Shown: in pieces, positions 41,419 to 51,260 of the stretch
Layout: each line of letters begins with the position of its first letter
Position numbering within the stretch: the first letter of the stretch is position 1
From: Pseudogulbenkiania sp. MAI-1
GTDB lineage: Bacteria > Pseudomonadota > Gammaproteobacteria > Burkholderiales > Chromobacteriaceae
Direction of reading: 5' to 3'
NCBI RefSeq assembly: GCF_000527175.1
Contig: NZ_AZUR01000001.1
Location: forward strand, 2,022,501 to 2,086,500
DNA length: 64,000 bases
Translations under genes and position numbers: made by a program
Notes under the pieces: model-generated
Databases searched by the model: none
The model's input: only the letters and a program-made list of their open reading frames with translations
What the model was told of the DNA's origin: nothing

Positions 41419-42539
41419 GGCGCCTTGCCGCAGCGATCCGCAAGGAGTTCCGCCAGTTTCTGCGCGATTGGCTGCTGGTTGTACTCGTGGTCTTCATCTA
41501 CACGGCGGATCTCGTGATCTGCACCAGCGCGCTATCGTTCGACGTGCGCAACCTGCGGCTTGCGCTGTACGACGGCGACCGCAGCGAGTTGAGCGCGCGG
41601 CTGGTCGAGCGCTTCACCGCCACCGACTACTTCGGCAAACTGATTCGCACCAGCCGCATTTCCGACATCGACCGCTTGCTCGACGCCGGCCAAGCCGACC
41701 TCGCCCTGGTGATTCACCCAGGTTTCGCCCAACAGGCAGCGGCCGGCCGCGCGACCGAGGTGCAAGTGCTGCTGGCCGGGGTCAACGCCAATACCGCGAA
41801 TGCGGCGCGCGGGTATGCGCAAACCATCGTCGGCGGCTTTGCGCGCGACTTGCTGGAAAACCACGCGGCGCGGCACGGCATCGCCGTCGATTTGCCGTCC
41901 GTGCGGGTCGACGTACGCATCTGGTACAACCCGCAACTCGAATTCGCGCACTTCATGGCGGTGTCGATGATCGTCGTCGCCGCGCTGATGGTGGGCGTGA
42001 TCACGGCCGCCGCCGGCCTGGTACGCGAAAAGGAATCGGGCACCATCGAGCAATTGGTGGTGACGCCCTTGCGCAGCCATGAATTGATCATCGCCAAGGC
42101 GGCGCCGCCGTTTACCATCGGCATGCTCGCGCTGTCGCCCAGCATCCTCATCGCCAAGGCATTCGGTGTGCCCCTGGCCGGCAATCTCGCTCTCTTCATC
42201 GCCGCCTCGGCAATCGCGCTGGCCGCGTTCCTGGCGATCGGTTTTTTCATCGGCACGCTCGCCGAAAACCTCCAGCAAGCGCTGCTGCTGGCCTTCTTCA
42301 TTCTTTTCCCACTGATGTTTCTTTCCGGGACGATTGCACCGATCGAAAGCACACCGGCGTTGATGCAGTGGCTTTCATCGCTGAGCCCGGTGCGCTATTA
42401 CATGCAAATTGCGTTGGGTATCTTGTTGAAAGGAGTGGGCATGGAGGTCTTGTGGCCGCAGTTCGCCGCGCTTTTCGTCACCGGAGGAGCACTGAGCGCG
42501 TGGAGCGTCGCCCGTTTGCGCCGGCGACTTTATGCGTAA
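41415..42539 (+). CDS. ABC-2 type permease, second subunit (YbhR-like)
   Basis: 374 residues, same build as its neighbour: MRRLAAAIRKEFRQFLRDWLLVVLVVFIYTADLVI, a long extracytoplasmic loop, then helices with VREKESGTIEQLVVTPLRSHELIIAKAAPPF. Paired with the first permease it forms the membrane channel of the exporter. ATGA overlap with the preceding gene. A longer frame beginning at 40794 is only the earlier gene in another reading. Confidence 0.92.
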   Translation: MRRLAAAIRKEFRQFLRDWLLVVLVVFIYTADLVICTSALSFDVRNLRLALYDGDRSELSARLVERFTATDYFGKLIRTSRISDIDRLLDAGQADLALVIHPGFAQQAAAGRATEVQVLLAGVNANTANAARGYAQTIVGGFARDLLENHAARHGIAVDLPSVRVDVRIWYNPQLEFAHFMAVSMIVVAALMVGVITAAAGLVREKESGTIEQLVVTPLRSHELIIAKAAPPFTIGMLALSPSILIAKAFGVPLAGNLALFIAASAIALAAFLAIGFFIGTLAENLQQALLLAFFILFPLMFLSGTIAPIESTPALMQWLSSLSPVRYYMQIALGILLKGVGMEVLWPQFAALFVTGGALSAWSVARLRRRLYA

Positions 42540-42598
42540 TACCTTGTTGTTCGTTCGGCATGCAGCGGGCGGCCAGGGATTTTTACAGGAGACCATGG

Positions 42599-43777
42599 AT
42601 GAGCGATGGTTGCTGCATTGTTTCGGCGTTGCCCGCGTCGAGCTGGATGTTGCCGACGGAAATGTGCGAGCACAAAGGCATCGGCCATCCCGATTCCTTG
42701 TGTGACGGTGCTGTGGAAGCGGCGGCGCGCGCCCTCGGTCGCGCCTATCTCGAGAACTATGGCGCGATACGGCCCTTCAATCTCGACAAGGCTCTGCTGA
42801 TCGGTGGCGTCAGCAAGCCGCGCTTCGGCGGCGGGAGGTTGTTGCAGCCGATGCGCCTGATTATTTCCGGCCCGGTGACGGAGCTGCCTTCGCCATCGGC
42901 AAGGGAGGTTGTAGAGCAAGCCGTCCGAACATACATCGATTCGACGATCGGGCTGGACCCGGCCGCGATTGTCATCGAGCCGCGGGTGCGGACCTGCACG
43001 CCCAGTCTGGCGCATGTGCTCGACATGCCGGCGGGGGTGCTGTCCAACGATACGTCGTTCGGCGTCGGATACGCCCCTCATTCCGAATTGGAGCGGCTGG
43101 TGCTGGATGCGGCGGCCGTTCTGCGCAGCGACGCATTGCGCACCCAAATACCGGGAGCCGGCAAGGATTTCAAGGTCATGGGAAGCCGTCATGGCAACAA
43201 GCTTTCCTTGACGGTGGCGCTCGCCATCCTCGATTGCGAGGTCGGGGACGCCGGAATGTATTTCGCCATCAAGGAGCGGGTCGGCAGCTTCTTGCACGAG
43301 AGGCTTGACGAGCATTTCTCGCTGCGAATCAATACGCTCGACAATCCGGATGCAACGGATGAAGGCAGTATCTATCTGACGGTGACCGGCTTGTCGGCGG
43401 AGCAGGGGGATGACGGACAGGTTGGCCGCGGCAACCGTGTCAACGGATTGATTACGCCTTATCGGCCGATGTCATTGGAAGCCGCCGCCGGGAAGAACCC
43501 TGCCGCGCATGTCGGCAAACTCTACAACGTGCTGGCCCATAAGCTGGCGCGCGACATATACGAGCATGTCGCCGGGCTCAATGGCGTCACCGTGCGCTTG
43601 CTCTCGACCATCGGCATGCCGGTCGACCAGCCGCATCTCGCGGCTGTCGATGTGGCGACCTCGGCACCCCTCGGGCAGGCGCAACGCGCTTGGATTAAAA
43701 AGTTGGTCGCAGCCGGGCTGGACGATTTGCCGGCCCTGTCGCGTCAACTGATCGACGGCGATATTCCTGTCTTCTGA
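42599..43777 (+). CDS. S-adenosylmethionine synthetase, archaeal type (AdoMet_Synthase family)
   Basis: 392 residues, close to the archaeal MAT length. Family blocks: CEHKGIGHPDSLCDGAVEAAARALGRAYLENYG, KDFKVMGSRHGNKLSLTVA, and TGLSAEQGDDGQVGRGNRVNGLITPYRPMSLEAAAGKNPAAHVGKLYNVLA. This is not the MetK fold family common in bacteria. Makes AdoMet from methionine and ATP. Start ATG 42599 with AGGAG 8 bases upstream; a neighbouring ATG at 42595 is out of frame. It follows the exporter permease by 59 bp on the same strand, so it may be co-expressed. Probably an extra, dedicated enzyme beside a housekeeping MetK elsewhere (inference). Confidence 0.9.
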   Translation: MSDGCCIVSALPASSWMLPTEMCEHKGIGHPDSLCDGAVEAAARALGRAYLENYGAIRPFNLDKALLIGGVSKPRFGGGRLLQPMRLIISGPVTELPSPSAREVVEQAVRTYIDSTIGLDPAAIVIEPRVRTCTPSLAHVLDMPAGVLSNDTSFGVGYAPHSELERLVLDAAAVLRSDALRTQIPGAGKDFKVMGSRHGNKLSLTVALAILDCEVGDAGMYFAIKERVGSFLHERLDEHFSLRINTLDNPDATDEGSIYLTVTGLSAEQGDDGQVGRGNRVNGLITPYRPMSLEAAAGKNPAAHVGKLYNVLAHKLARDIYEHVAGLNGVTVRLLSTIGMPVDQPHLAAVDVATSAPLGQAQRAWIKKLVAAGLDDLPALSRQLIDGDIPVF

Positions 43778-43903
43778 CAGAATGTATCGGCCTGCCGCAC
43801 CTTGGGTGACGCGCTTTCAAGGAATCGTCCCACGGGGATTCCCTGCGGTCAGCGCCACGCCTCAAGACAGGCTGGGGAGTACCGCAGGTTTATTCGCCCG
43901 ATC

Positions 43904-45157
43904 TCAGGCAAAGCGCCGCGCCGCGTCCAAGGCCAGCCCGCAGCCAATGCTGCCGTACAGGTCGCCTTCCACCGCCCGGGCCGTCGGCAGCACTGCGGCG
44001 ATGCGCTGGCGCAAGAGCGGCACACCGCTGGCGCCGCCGGTGAAGAACACGGTGTCGACTTCGCCGGCCTTGACGTTGGCGTCGGCGAGCAGGCGGCGTA
44101 CCGTGTTCTCGATGGTGTCGACCTGCTGCGCGATGGCCTGGTCGAACTGGGCGCGCGTGATGTCGTGGCTCAGTCCGGCTTCGATCTCGTCGAGCGGCAA
44201 CGCGACCTGTTCCGCCGACGACAGCCCGATCTTGGCCGCCTCCACCTGGATCGCCAGCCAGTGGCCGGCGCGCTTGTTGACCAGCGAGAACAGCCGGTCG
44301 AGCTTGTCGCTCTCCAGCGCCTCGTTGTACACGTCCTTCAGCCCGGCCAGGGCCTGGCGGGTGTAGGCGAAGTTGATGGTGTGCCAGGTGGCGAGATTGA
44401 AGTAGTAGCTCGACGGCATCTCGGCGCCGCTTTTGAGCCGGCTCTTGAGACCCAAGAGCGGCATCACCGCGTGCAGGCTCAGTTGCTTGTCGAAGTCGGT
44501 GCCGCCGATGTGCACGCCGCAGTTGGCGAGGATATCGTCGCGCCGATCGAGCTGGCCGGCGCGTTCCGGCGAGACGCGGATCAGGGTGAAGTCCGAGGTA
44601 CCGCCGCCGATGTCCACCACCAACACCAGTTCCTCGCGGTCGATGCGGCTCTCGTAGTCGAAGGCGGCGGCGATCGGCTCGTACTGGAATTCGATGTCGG
44701 AGAAGCCGGCGCGGCGGGCGATCTCGCCCAGCGTGTCTTCGGCCAGCTTGTCGGCCTTGGGGTCGTCGTCGACGAAGAACACCGGGCGGCCGAACACCGC
44801 CTGGCGGAAGGAGCGTCCGGCCTGGCGTTCGGCGCGGGTCTTGAGGCCGTCGATGAACATCGACAGCAAATCCAGGAAGCGCAGCACGCGCCCCTGCACC
44901 TCGGTCTGGCCGCTCATCAGGCCGGTGCCGAGCACGCTCTTGAGCGAGCGCATCAGCCGGCCTTCGTAGCCTTCCAGGTATTCCGCCAGCGCGGCGCGGC
45001 CCAGCGCCACCGTATCCTCGTCGGCGTTGAAGAACACCACCGACGGCAGCGTCGCCTTGCCGTCTTCCAGCGCCAGCAGGCTGGGTTGGCCGGGGCGATA
45101 CCACCCGACGGTCGAATTGGACGTGCCGAAATCCACGCCGCAGGCGTTGGTCGTCAT
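43904..45157 (-). CDS. Hsp70-family protein (YegD-like)
   Basis: 417 residues. An actin-like ATPase: phosphate-1 GVDFGTSNSTVGWY, phosphate-2 VDIGGGTSDFTLIR, adenosine motif FFTGGASGVPLL. The substrate-binding domain of DnaK is missing, as in the YegD subfamily. Role unknown beyond ATP binding. Start ATG 45157 fits the first strand; the frame could reach 45262. Convergent with the AdoMet synthetase gene, divergent from the arginine locus. Confidence 0.88.
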   Translation of the reverse strand: MTTNACGVDFGTSNSTVGWYRPGQPSLLALEDGKATLPSVVFFNADEDTVALGRAALAEYLEGYEGRLMRSLKSVLGTGLMSGQTEVQGRVLRFLDLLSMFIDGLKTRAERQAGRSFRQAVFGRPVFFVDDDPKADKLAEDTLGEIARRAGFSDIEFQYEPIAAAFDYESRIDREELVLVVDIGGGTSDFTLIRVSPERAGQLDRRDDILANCGVHIGGTDFDKQLSLHAVMPLLGLKSRLKSGAEMPSSYYFNLATWHTINFAYTRQALAGLKDVYNEALESDKLDRLFSLVNKRAGHWLAIQVEAAKIGLSSAEQVALPLDEIEAGLSHDITRAQFDQAIAQQVDTIENTVRRLLADANVKAGEVDTVFFTGGASGVPLLRQRIAAVLPTARAVEGDLYGSIGCGLALDAARRFA

Positions 45158-45568
45158 GCTGCTCTTACTCCGCTTTGCTCTGGAAGGCGCGCGAGTATAG
45201 CGGAAAGTCCGCCGTTGTGCTCTCCCCGTACTGTGGCCGGAGGGATTTCGTAATCGCGACAACGGCGTACAGATGCGGGAAGCGGCGCGCCGTGGAGCAA
45301 GCTAAGAGGGCGGTCATGCCGCCAGCGCCAAGCCATTGATATTCGTCAATTTTTCGCCGTCATTTCCTTGATTTGTGCGCTGCATCGTGGCAAGGGGCAC
45401 CCTCCTGGGGTCGATTGAAGGCACAGCGATTTACTGAAATGATCGTCGCGCGGTCGAGGGCAAGAGATCGAGAGGCATGCTCCCCCCTGACCGTAGCGTT
45501 CCCTTCACCACCCACTACGTCACGGCGGTCGCCGTGGAACAAGAGCCAAGATTGGCCGAGGAGAAAAC
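45158..45568. other. 411-bp divergent spacer, yegD-like / aotJ
   Basis: Contains the promoters of both genes, not resolved by eye. The middle (about 45330-45380) is AT-richer (ATATTCGTCAATTTTTCGCC). No gene, tRNA or clear repeat was found. A ribosome site GAGGAGAAAAC immediately precedes aotJ. Confidence 0.5.
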
Positions 45569-46339
45569 ATGAAGAAACTGGCTGTGTGCCTGATGCTGTC
45601 GCTGGCGTCCGTCGGCGCTTCCGCGAAGGATTGGAAAGTCATTCGTTTTGGCGTCGACGCCAACTACGCCCCGTTTGAATCGAAAGCGGCCGACGGCAAG
45701 CTGGTCGGCTTCGATATCGACCTCGGCAACGCCATCTGCGAGAAGATCAAGGCCAAGTGCGTGTGGGTCGAGAACGACTTCGACGGCATGATCCCGGCAC
45801 TCAAGGCGAAGAAATTCGACGGCATCCTGTCGTCGCTGTCGGTGACCGAGAAGCGCGCGGAACAGATCGCCTTCTCCGACAAGCTGTTCAATACCCCGGT
45901 GCGCCTGGTGGCCAAGAAAGGCTCGCCGCTGCAGCCGACGGCCGAGTCGCTGCGCGGCAAGCGCATCGGCGTGCAGCAGGGTACGGTGATGGAGAGCTTC
46001 GCCAAGGTGCATTGGGAGTCGAAGGGTGTCGAGGTGGTGCCGTACCAGAACAATGACCTGGTGCTGTCCGATCTGGCTTCCGGCCGTCTCGACGGCAGTG
46101 TGCAGGAAGTGGTGCTGGCCGACAGCGCCTTCCTGAAAACCGCCCCGGGCCGCGCCTTCGCCTTTGCCGGCGGCAACCTGAACGATCCGAAGATCCTCGG
46201 CACCGGCACCGCCGTCGGCCTGCGCAAGGAAGACACCGATCTGCGCCAGCTGGTGAACAAGGCCATCGCCGACATGCACAAGGACGGCACCTACCAGCGG
46301 TTGTCGAAGAAATACTTCTCGGTGGACATCTACAACTAA
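45569..46339 (+). CDS. aotJ: Arginine/ornithine ABC transporter periplasmic binding protein
   Basis: 256 residues. Signal peptide 1-19 (LASVGASAKD), then the amino-acid-binding start IRFGVDANYAPFESKAADGKLVGFDIDLGNAIC, EKRAEQIAFSDKLFNTPVRLVAKKG and GKRIGVQQGTVMESFA, typical of the ArgT/HisJ/AotJ group. Gene order J-Q-M-P-argR matches the aot operon of Pseudomonas (without aotO), which favours arginine/ornithine. Hairpins downstream probably set a higher level for this subunit. Confidence 0.9.
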   Translation: MKKLAVCLMLSLASVGASAKDWKVIRFGVDANYAPFESKAADGKLVGFDIDLGNAICEKIKAKCVWVENDFDGMIPALKAKKFDGILSSLSVTEKRAEQIAFSDKLFNTPVRLVAKKGSPLQPTAESLRGKRIGVQQGTVMESFAKVHWESKGVEVVPYQNNDLVLSDLASGRLDGSVQEVVLADSAFLKTAPGRAFAFAGGNLNDPKILGTGTAVGLRKEDTDLRQLVNKAIADMHKDGTYQRLSKKYFSVDIYN

Positions 46340-46348
46340 GTCCCCTCG

Positions 46349-46425
46349 CCGGGCCCGCCGTGTTCATGACGGGTCCGGCTCTCATCGGTTTTCCTGCTTC
46401 TCCGCCGCTGGGCCGGGTTCGGCCC
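46349..46425 (+). promoter_or_regulatory. Hairpins between binding-protein and permease genes
   Basis: CCGGGCCCG (46349-46357) pairs with CGGGTCCGG (46370-46378), one G-T pair, and GGGCCG (46410-46415) with CGGCCC (46420-46425). They stand in the 207-bp gap after aotJ, without a strong T-run, and likely protect or partly end the aotJ message so that the binding protein is made in excess. Confidence 0.5.
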
Positions 46426-46546
46426 GGTGATCATGCCGGCGGACAGGCAGGGGAGAACGGCCCCACTCAAAGCATAAGAGGGCCAGTCCCATCGAACGGC
46501 AGGGGAGCACCATGCCGCTCGACCACCGCTTCTCAAGGAGAGACTC

Positions 46547-47236
46547 ATGTTCCTGGCAGGCTATGGCCCGCTGATCCTGGACGGCACCATACAAACCATC
46601 AAGCTGGCGCTGTTGTCGCTGGCGGTGTCGGTGCTGATCGGGTTGATTGGCGCCAGCTCTAAATTGTCCGGCAGCCGCGTGCTGCGCGGCCTCGCCACCG
46701 GCTACACCACGCTGATCCGCAGCATTCCCGACCTCGTGATCATGCTGCTGCTGTTCTACAGCCTGCAGATGCTGCTCAACGAGGTCACCGAGTGGCTGCA
46801 GATGGACCAGATCGACATCAATCCGTTTCTCGCCGGGGTGGTGACGCTGGGCTTCATCTACGGCGCCTATTTCACCGAGACCTTCCGCGGCGCCTTCCAG
46901 GCGGTGCCGCGCGGCCAGCTCGAGGCTGCTTCCGCCTACGGCATGAAGCCGTGGCAGGTGTTCCGCCGCGTGCTGTTCCCGCAAATGATGCGCTTTGCGC
47001 TGCCCGGCATCGGCAACAACTGGCAGGTGCTGATCAAGGCCACCGCCCTGGTCTCGATCATCGGCCTGTCCGACATCGTCAAGGCCACCCAGGACGCGGG
47101 CAAGGGCTCGTTGCAGTTGTTCTACTTCACGCTGATCGGCGGGCTGATCTACCTGGCGATCACCACCGTGTCGGGCTTCGTGCTGATGTGGCTGGAGCGC
47201 AGCTATTCCGTCGGCGTCAGAAAGGCTGAACTATGA
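46547..47236 (+). CDS. aotQ: Arginine/ornithine ABC transporter permease Q
   Basis: 229 residues, HisQ-type inner-membrane permease with five helices. Landmarks: PLILDGTIQTIKLALLSLAVSVLIG, TLIRSIPDLVIMLLLFYSLQ and the EAA loop EAASAYGMKPWQVFRRVLFPQMM. Start ATG 46547 with AAGGAGAG. Its stop overlaps the next start by four bases. Confidence 0.92.
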   Translation: MFLAGYGPLILDGTIQTIKLALLSLAVSVLIGLIGASSKLSGSRVLRGLATGYTTLIRSIPDLVIMLLLFYSLQMLLNEVTEWLQMDQIDINPFLAGVVTLGFIYGAYFTETFRGAFQAVPRGQLEAASAYGMKPWQVFRRVLFPQMMRFALPGIGNNWQVLIKATALVSIIGLSDIVKATQDAGKGSLQLFYFTLIGGLIYLAITTVSGFVLMWLERSYSVGVRKAEL

Positions 47237-47946
47237 TCGAGATTCTTCAGGAATACTGGCAGGCCTATCTGTGGAGCGACGGCTACAAGCTCACCGGACT
47301 TGCCATGACGATGTGGCTCCTGGTGCTGTCGGTGGCCATCGGCTTCGTCATGTCGGTGCCGCTGGCGGTGGCGCGGGTGTCGAAGAACTCCATAATCCGC
47401 GGGCCGGTGTGGTTCTACACCTACGTGTTTCGCGGCACGCCGCTCTACATCCAGCTCCTGGTGTTCTATTCGGGCATGTACAGCCTCGACCTGGTGCGCG
47501 AGCAGCCGCTGCTGGACATGTTCTTCCGCCAGGGCTTCAACTGCGTGGTGCTGGCCTTCGCGCTGAACACCTGTGCCTATACCACCGAGATCTTCGCCGG
47601 GGTGATCAAATCGACCCCCTATGGCGAGATCGAGGCGGCGCGTGCCTACGGCATGTCGAGCTTCACGCTCTACCGCCGCATCATTATCCCGTCCATGCTG
47701 CGCCGTGCACTGCCGTATTACGGCAACGAGGTGATCCTGATGCTGCACGCGACCACGGTGGCCTTTACCGCCACGGTGCCGGACATTCTGAAAGTGGCGC
47801 GCGACGTCAACTCGGCCACCTACGCCTCGTTCGAGGCCTTCGGCATCGCCGCCGCGCTGTACGCCGCCATCGCGTTCGCGCTGGTCTGGCTGTTCCGCCG
47901 CTGCGAGCTGCGCTGGCTGGCGTTCATGAAACCCCAGGCGCATTGA
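47233..47946 (+). CDS. aotM: Arginine/ornithine ABC transporter permease M
   Basis: 237 residues, HisM-type permease. GLAMTMWLLVLSVAIGFVMSVPLAVARVS, YTYVFRGTPLYIQLLVFYSG and the EAA loop EAARAYGMSSFTLYRRIIIPSML are clear. Forms the channel with the Q permease; ATGA overlap between the two genes. Confidence 0.93.
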   Translation: MIEILQEYWQAYLWSDGYKLTGLAMTMWLLVLSVAIGFVMSVPLAVARVSKNSIIRGPVWFYTYVFRGTPLYIQLLVFYSGMYSLDLVREQPLLDMFFRQGFNCVVLAFALNTCAYTTEIFAGVIKSTPYGEIEAARAYGMSSFTLYRRIIIPSMLRRALPYYGNEVILMLHATTVAFTATVPDILKVARDVNSATYASFEAFGIAAALYAAIAFALVWLFRRCELRWLAFMKPQAH

Positions 47947-47980
47947 TGGTCCCCGCGTGGCCGAAACGGAGTAGATAACC

Positions 47981-48748
<768 letters not shown>

Positions 48749-48761
48749 TCGAGTAGGCCCG

Positions 48762-49736
48762 ATGCAGAAAGCGAGCGCACTGATGGATATCCCGTTGCGG
48801 CTGGCGGTGGTGGGGCTGCCGCCATGCTCGATGTTCGGCATCGGCTGCTTCCTCGAACCGTTCGCGTTGGCCAACCGGTTGGCCGGCAAGAAGCTCTACC
48901 AGCTCGACGTCTACTCCTGGGACGGCCAGCCGCTGCCCTTGAGCGGCGGCATGAGCTACCCGGTGACCGGCGCGCTGCGCGAGGCGGAGGGCTTCGACCA
49001 GCTGTTCGTGCTGAGCGAGGCGGTCACTCCGTTTGCCGACACGGCCCTGTTTACCGGTGAGCTGGCACGTCTTGCGCCGCGCGTGTCGCTGCTGGGCGGG
49101 GTGCACGCCGGCGCCTGGTGGCTGGCCAGCGCCGGCGTGCTGGACGGCTACCGTGCCACCATCCACTGGCCGGATTACGCCTCGTTCGCCGAGCGCTTCG
49201 GCAAGGTGGTGGCGAGCCAGCGCGTGTTCGAGCTCGACCGCGACCGCTTCAGCTGCGGCGGGGCGCTGGCGGTGCTCGACGGCGCGCTGGCGCTGATCGG
49301 CCGCGTGCACGGCACCGAGCTGGTCGAGTCGATCGCCGCCGCGCTGTGCGCCGAGCGCGTCCGCAGCAGCGAGGACAAACAGCGCGTGCCGCTGCTGGCG
49401 CGGGTGGGTGAGAAGCAGCCCAAGCTCACCGAGGCGGTGATGCTGATGGAAGCCAATATCGAGGAACCGCTCACCACCGACGAGATCGCCCAGCTCACCG
49501 GGCAATCGCGCCGCCAGCTCGAGCGGATGTTCAAGCAGCATCTGGACGTGCCGCCCTCGCGCTACTATCTGCAACTGCGGCTTGAGCGAGCCCGCGACAT
49601 GCTGCGCAACACCGGCAAGTCGGTGGTGCAGATCGGGCTGTTGTGCGGGTTCTCCTCCGGCCCGCATTTCTCCACCGTGTACCGCGCCCACTTCGGCATC
49701 GCCCCGCGCGAGGAGCGTTTCAACAACGAGGCGTGA
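48762..49736 (+). CDS. argR: GlxA-family AraC-type regulator of arginine use (ArgR of Pseudomonas type)
   Basis: 324 residues. N-terminal DJ-1/PfpI-like domain (about 8-190: LAVVGLPPCSMFGIGCFLEPFALANRL; LLGGVHAGAWWLASAGVLDGYRATIHWPDY) and C-terminal double HTH of AraC type (LTTDEIAQLTGQSRRQLERMFKQH; VVQIGLLCGFSSGPHFSTVYRAHFG). The same architecture and position, last in the aot operon, as ArgR of Pseudomonas, which activates arginine uptake and the succinyltransferase pathway. Unrelated to E. coli ArgR. Start ATG 48762; MDIPLRL at 48783 is possible. Confidence 0.9.
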   Translation: MQKASALMDIPLRLAVVGLPPCSMFGIGCFLEPFALANRLAGKKLYQLDVYSWDGQPLPLSGGMSYPVTGALREAEGFDQLFVLSEAVTPFADTALFTGELARLAPRVSLLGGVHAGAWWLASAGVLDGYRATIHWPDYASFAERFGKVVASQRVFELDRDRFSCGGALAVLDGALALIGRVHGTELVESIAAALCAERVRSSEDKQRVPLLARVGEKQPKLTEAVMLMEANIEEPLTTDEIAQLTGQSRRQLERMFKQHLDVPPSRYYLQLRLERARDMLRNTGKSVVQIGLLCGFSSGPHFSTVYRAHFGIAPREERFNNEA

Positions 49737-49804
49737 GGGTCCGGGCTCTTTCCGGAACGCCGCGCCTCAGCCTGTCCAGAGGCTGGCTCAAACAGAAATG
49801 GCCT

Positions 49805-49820
49805 TGTCGTTTTTCTGGAA
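49805..49820 (+). promoter_or_regulatory. Possible ArgR half-site upstream of aruC
   Basis: TGTCGT, eight bases, then AA (49805-49820) resembles the Pseudomonas ArgR half-site pattern TGTCGC-N8-AA with one change. It lies about 80 bp before the aruC start in the 160-bp gap after argR. A second half-site was not identified. Confidence 0.25.
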
Positions 49821-49896
49821 GGTAAAACAAAAAAGCCTCTTTAGAATGGGTCCCAGCTCAACGCTCCCATCTCTACCGACAGCCAAGGAGAATAGA

Positions 49897-51138
49897 ATGA
49901 CCGCTCAAGTCACCCGCCACACCTTCGATGAAGTCATGGTGCCCAACTACGCCCCGGCCGCGTTCATCCCGGTATCCGGCAAGGGCTCGCGCCTGTGGGA
50001 TCAGGGCGGCAACGAATACGTCGACTTCGCCAGCGGCATCGCCGTGACCAGCCTGGGTCACCTGCATCCGGAACTGACCGCCGTGCTGCATCAGCAGGTC
50101 GACCGCCTGTGGCACCTGTCCAATACCTTCACCAACGAACCGGCGCTGCGCTTGGCGCGCCGCCTGACCGAGGTGACCTTCGCCGAGAAGGTGTTCTTCA
50201 GCAACTCCGGCGCCGAGGCCAACGAAGCCGCGCTGAAGCTGGCGCGCCGCTACGCCTTCGACCACTTCGGCGGCAACAAGACCGGCATCGTGTCGTGCAA
50301 GCAGGCCTTCCACGGCCGCACCCTGTTCACCGTGTCGGTGGGCGGCCAGCCCAAGTACACCGAAGGCTTCGCGCCGCTGCCGGGCAACCTGAACCACATC
50401 GAGTTCAACAACCTGGCCGCCGCCGAGGCCGCCATCGACGACAGCACCTGCGCCGTGATCGTGGAGCCGGTGCAAGGCGAGGGCGGTGTGCTGCCGGCCA
50501 CCCCGGAATACCTGAAGAAGCTGCGCGAGCTGTGCGACAAGCACAACGCGCTGTTGATCTTCGACGAAGTGCAGATCGGCGTCGGCCGCTCCGGCTCGCT
50601 GTTCGCCTACATGCACTACGGCGTGACCCCGGATATCCTGACCAGCGCCAAGGCCCTCGGCAACGGCATGCCGATCGGCGCCATGCTGACCACCAGCAAG
50701 GTGGCTGCCTCCTTCGTGGTGGGCACTCATGGTTCGACCTACGGCGGCAACCCGCTGGCTTGCACCGTGGCCGACAAGGTGATCGAGATCATCAACACCC
50801 CCGAGGTGCTGGACGGCGTCAAGCATCGCCACCAGTTGTTGGTAGATGGCCTCAAACGCATCAACGCCAAGCATCAGGCGTTCAAGGACGTGCGCGGCAT
50901 GGGCCTCTTGGTCGGCGCCGAGCTGGTCGACGAACTCGCCGGCAAGGCCAAGGACTTCCTCACCGTCGCGGCGCGCCACGGCCTGGTACTCTTGGTGGCC
51001 GGCCCCAACATCGTGCGCATCGCGCCGTCGCTGGTGATTCCGGAAGCCGATCTGGAAGAAGGCTTGAAGCGCCTGGAGGCGGTGACCGCCGAGATCATGG
51101 AGAAGGCCCAGGCGGCCAAAGAAGCCCAGCCGGCCTGA
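49897..51138 (+). CDS. aruC: Succinylornithine/acetylornithine aminotransferase
   Basis: 413 residues, class-III PLP aminotransferase. Transfers the amino group of N2-succinylornithine to 2-oxoglutarate in the AST pathway; homologues also serve in arginine synthesis. PLP site: FSNSGAEANEAALKLARRYA, LLIFDEVQIGVGRSG, and Schiff-base Lys in TSAKALGNGMPIGA. Start ATG 49897 has AAGGAG at the right distance; the frame is open further upstream without similarity. First gene of the aruC-F-G-D set. Confidence 0.92.
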   Translation: MTAQVTRHTFDEVMVPNYAPAAFIPVSGKGSRLWDQGGNEYVDFASGIAVTSLGHLHPELTAVLHQQVDRLWHLSNTFTNEPALRLARRLTEVTFAEKVFFSNSGAEANEAALKLARRYAFDHFGGNKTGIVSCKQAFHGRTLFTVSVGGQPKYTEGFAPLPGNLNHIEFNNLAAAEAAIDDSTCAVIVEPVQGEGGVLPATPEYLKKLRELCDKHNALLIFDEVQIGVGRSGSLFAYMHYGVTPDILTSAKALGNGMPIGAMLTTSKVAASFVVGTHGSTYGGNPLACTVADKVIEIINTPEVLDGVKHRHQLLVDGLKRINAKHQAFKDVRGMGLLVGAELVDELAGKAKDFLTVAARHGLVLLVAGPNIVRIAPSLVIPEADLEEGLKRLEAVTAEIMEKAQAAKEAQPA

Positions 51139-51151
51139 TATCGGCAATCAA

Positions 51152-51234
51152 CGTAGGATGGGTGGAGCGTAGCGCAACCCATCATGCTTTCTGATGGGTT
51201 GCGGCGCCCGGACGGCGCCTCCACCCATCCTACG
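51152..51234. repeat. Dispersed inverted-repeat element, copy 1
   Basis: 83 bp between aruC and aruF. Outer arms CGTAGGATGGGTGGA (51152-51166) and their exact inverse (51220-51234), inner arms GCAACCCATC (51174-51183) and GATGGGTTGC (51193-51202). A related element is found at 57624-57690. It behaves like an intergenic REP/MITE-type repeat. Confidence 0.8.
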
Positions 51235-51260
51235 ACATGAAAACTTTGGAAGGGACTGTC

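Noticed and set aside
42368..42598. N-terminal extension of the AdoMet synthetase
   Set aside because: It overlaps the permease gene in another frame; the ribosome site and family start both point to 42599.
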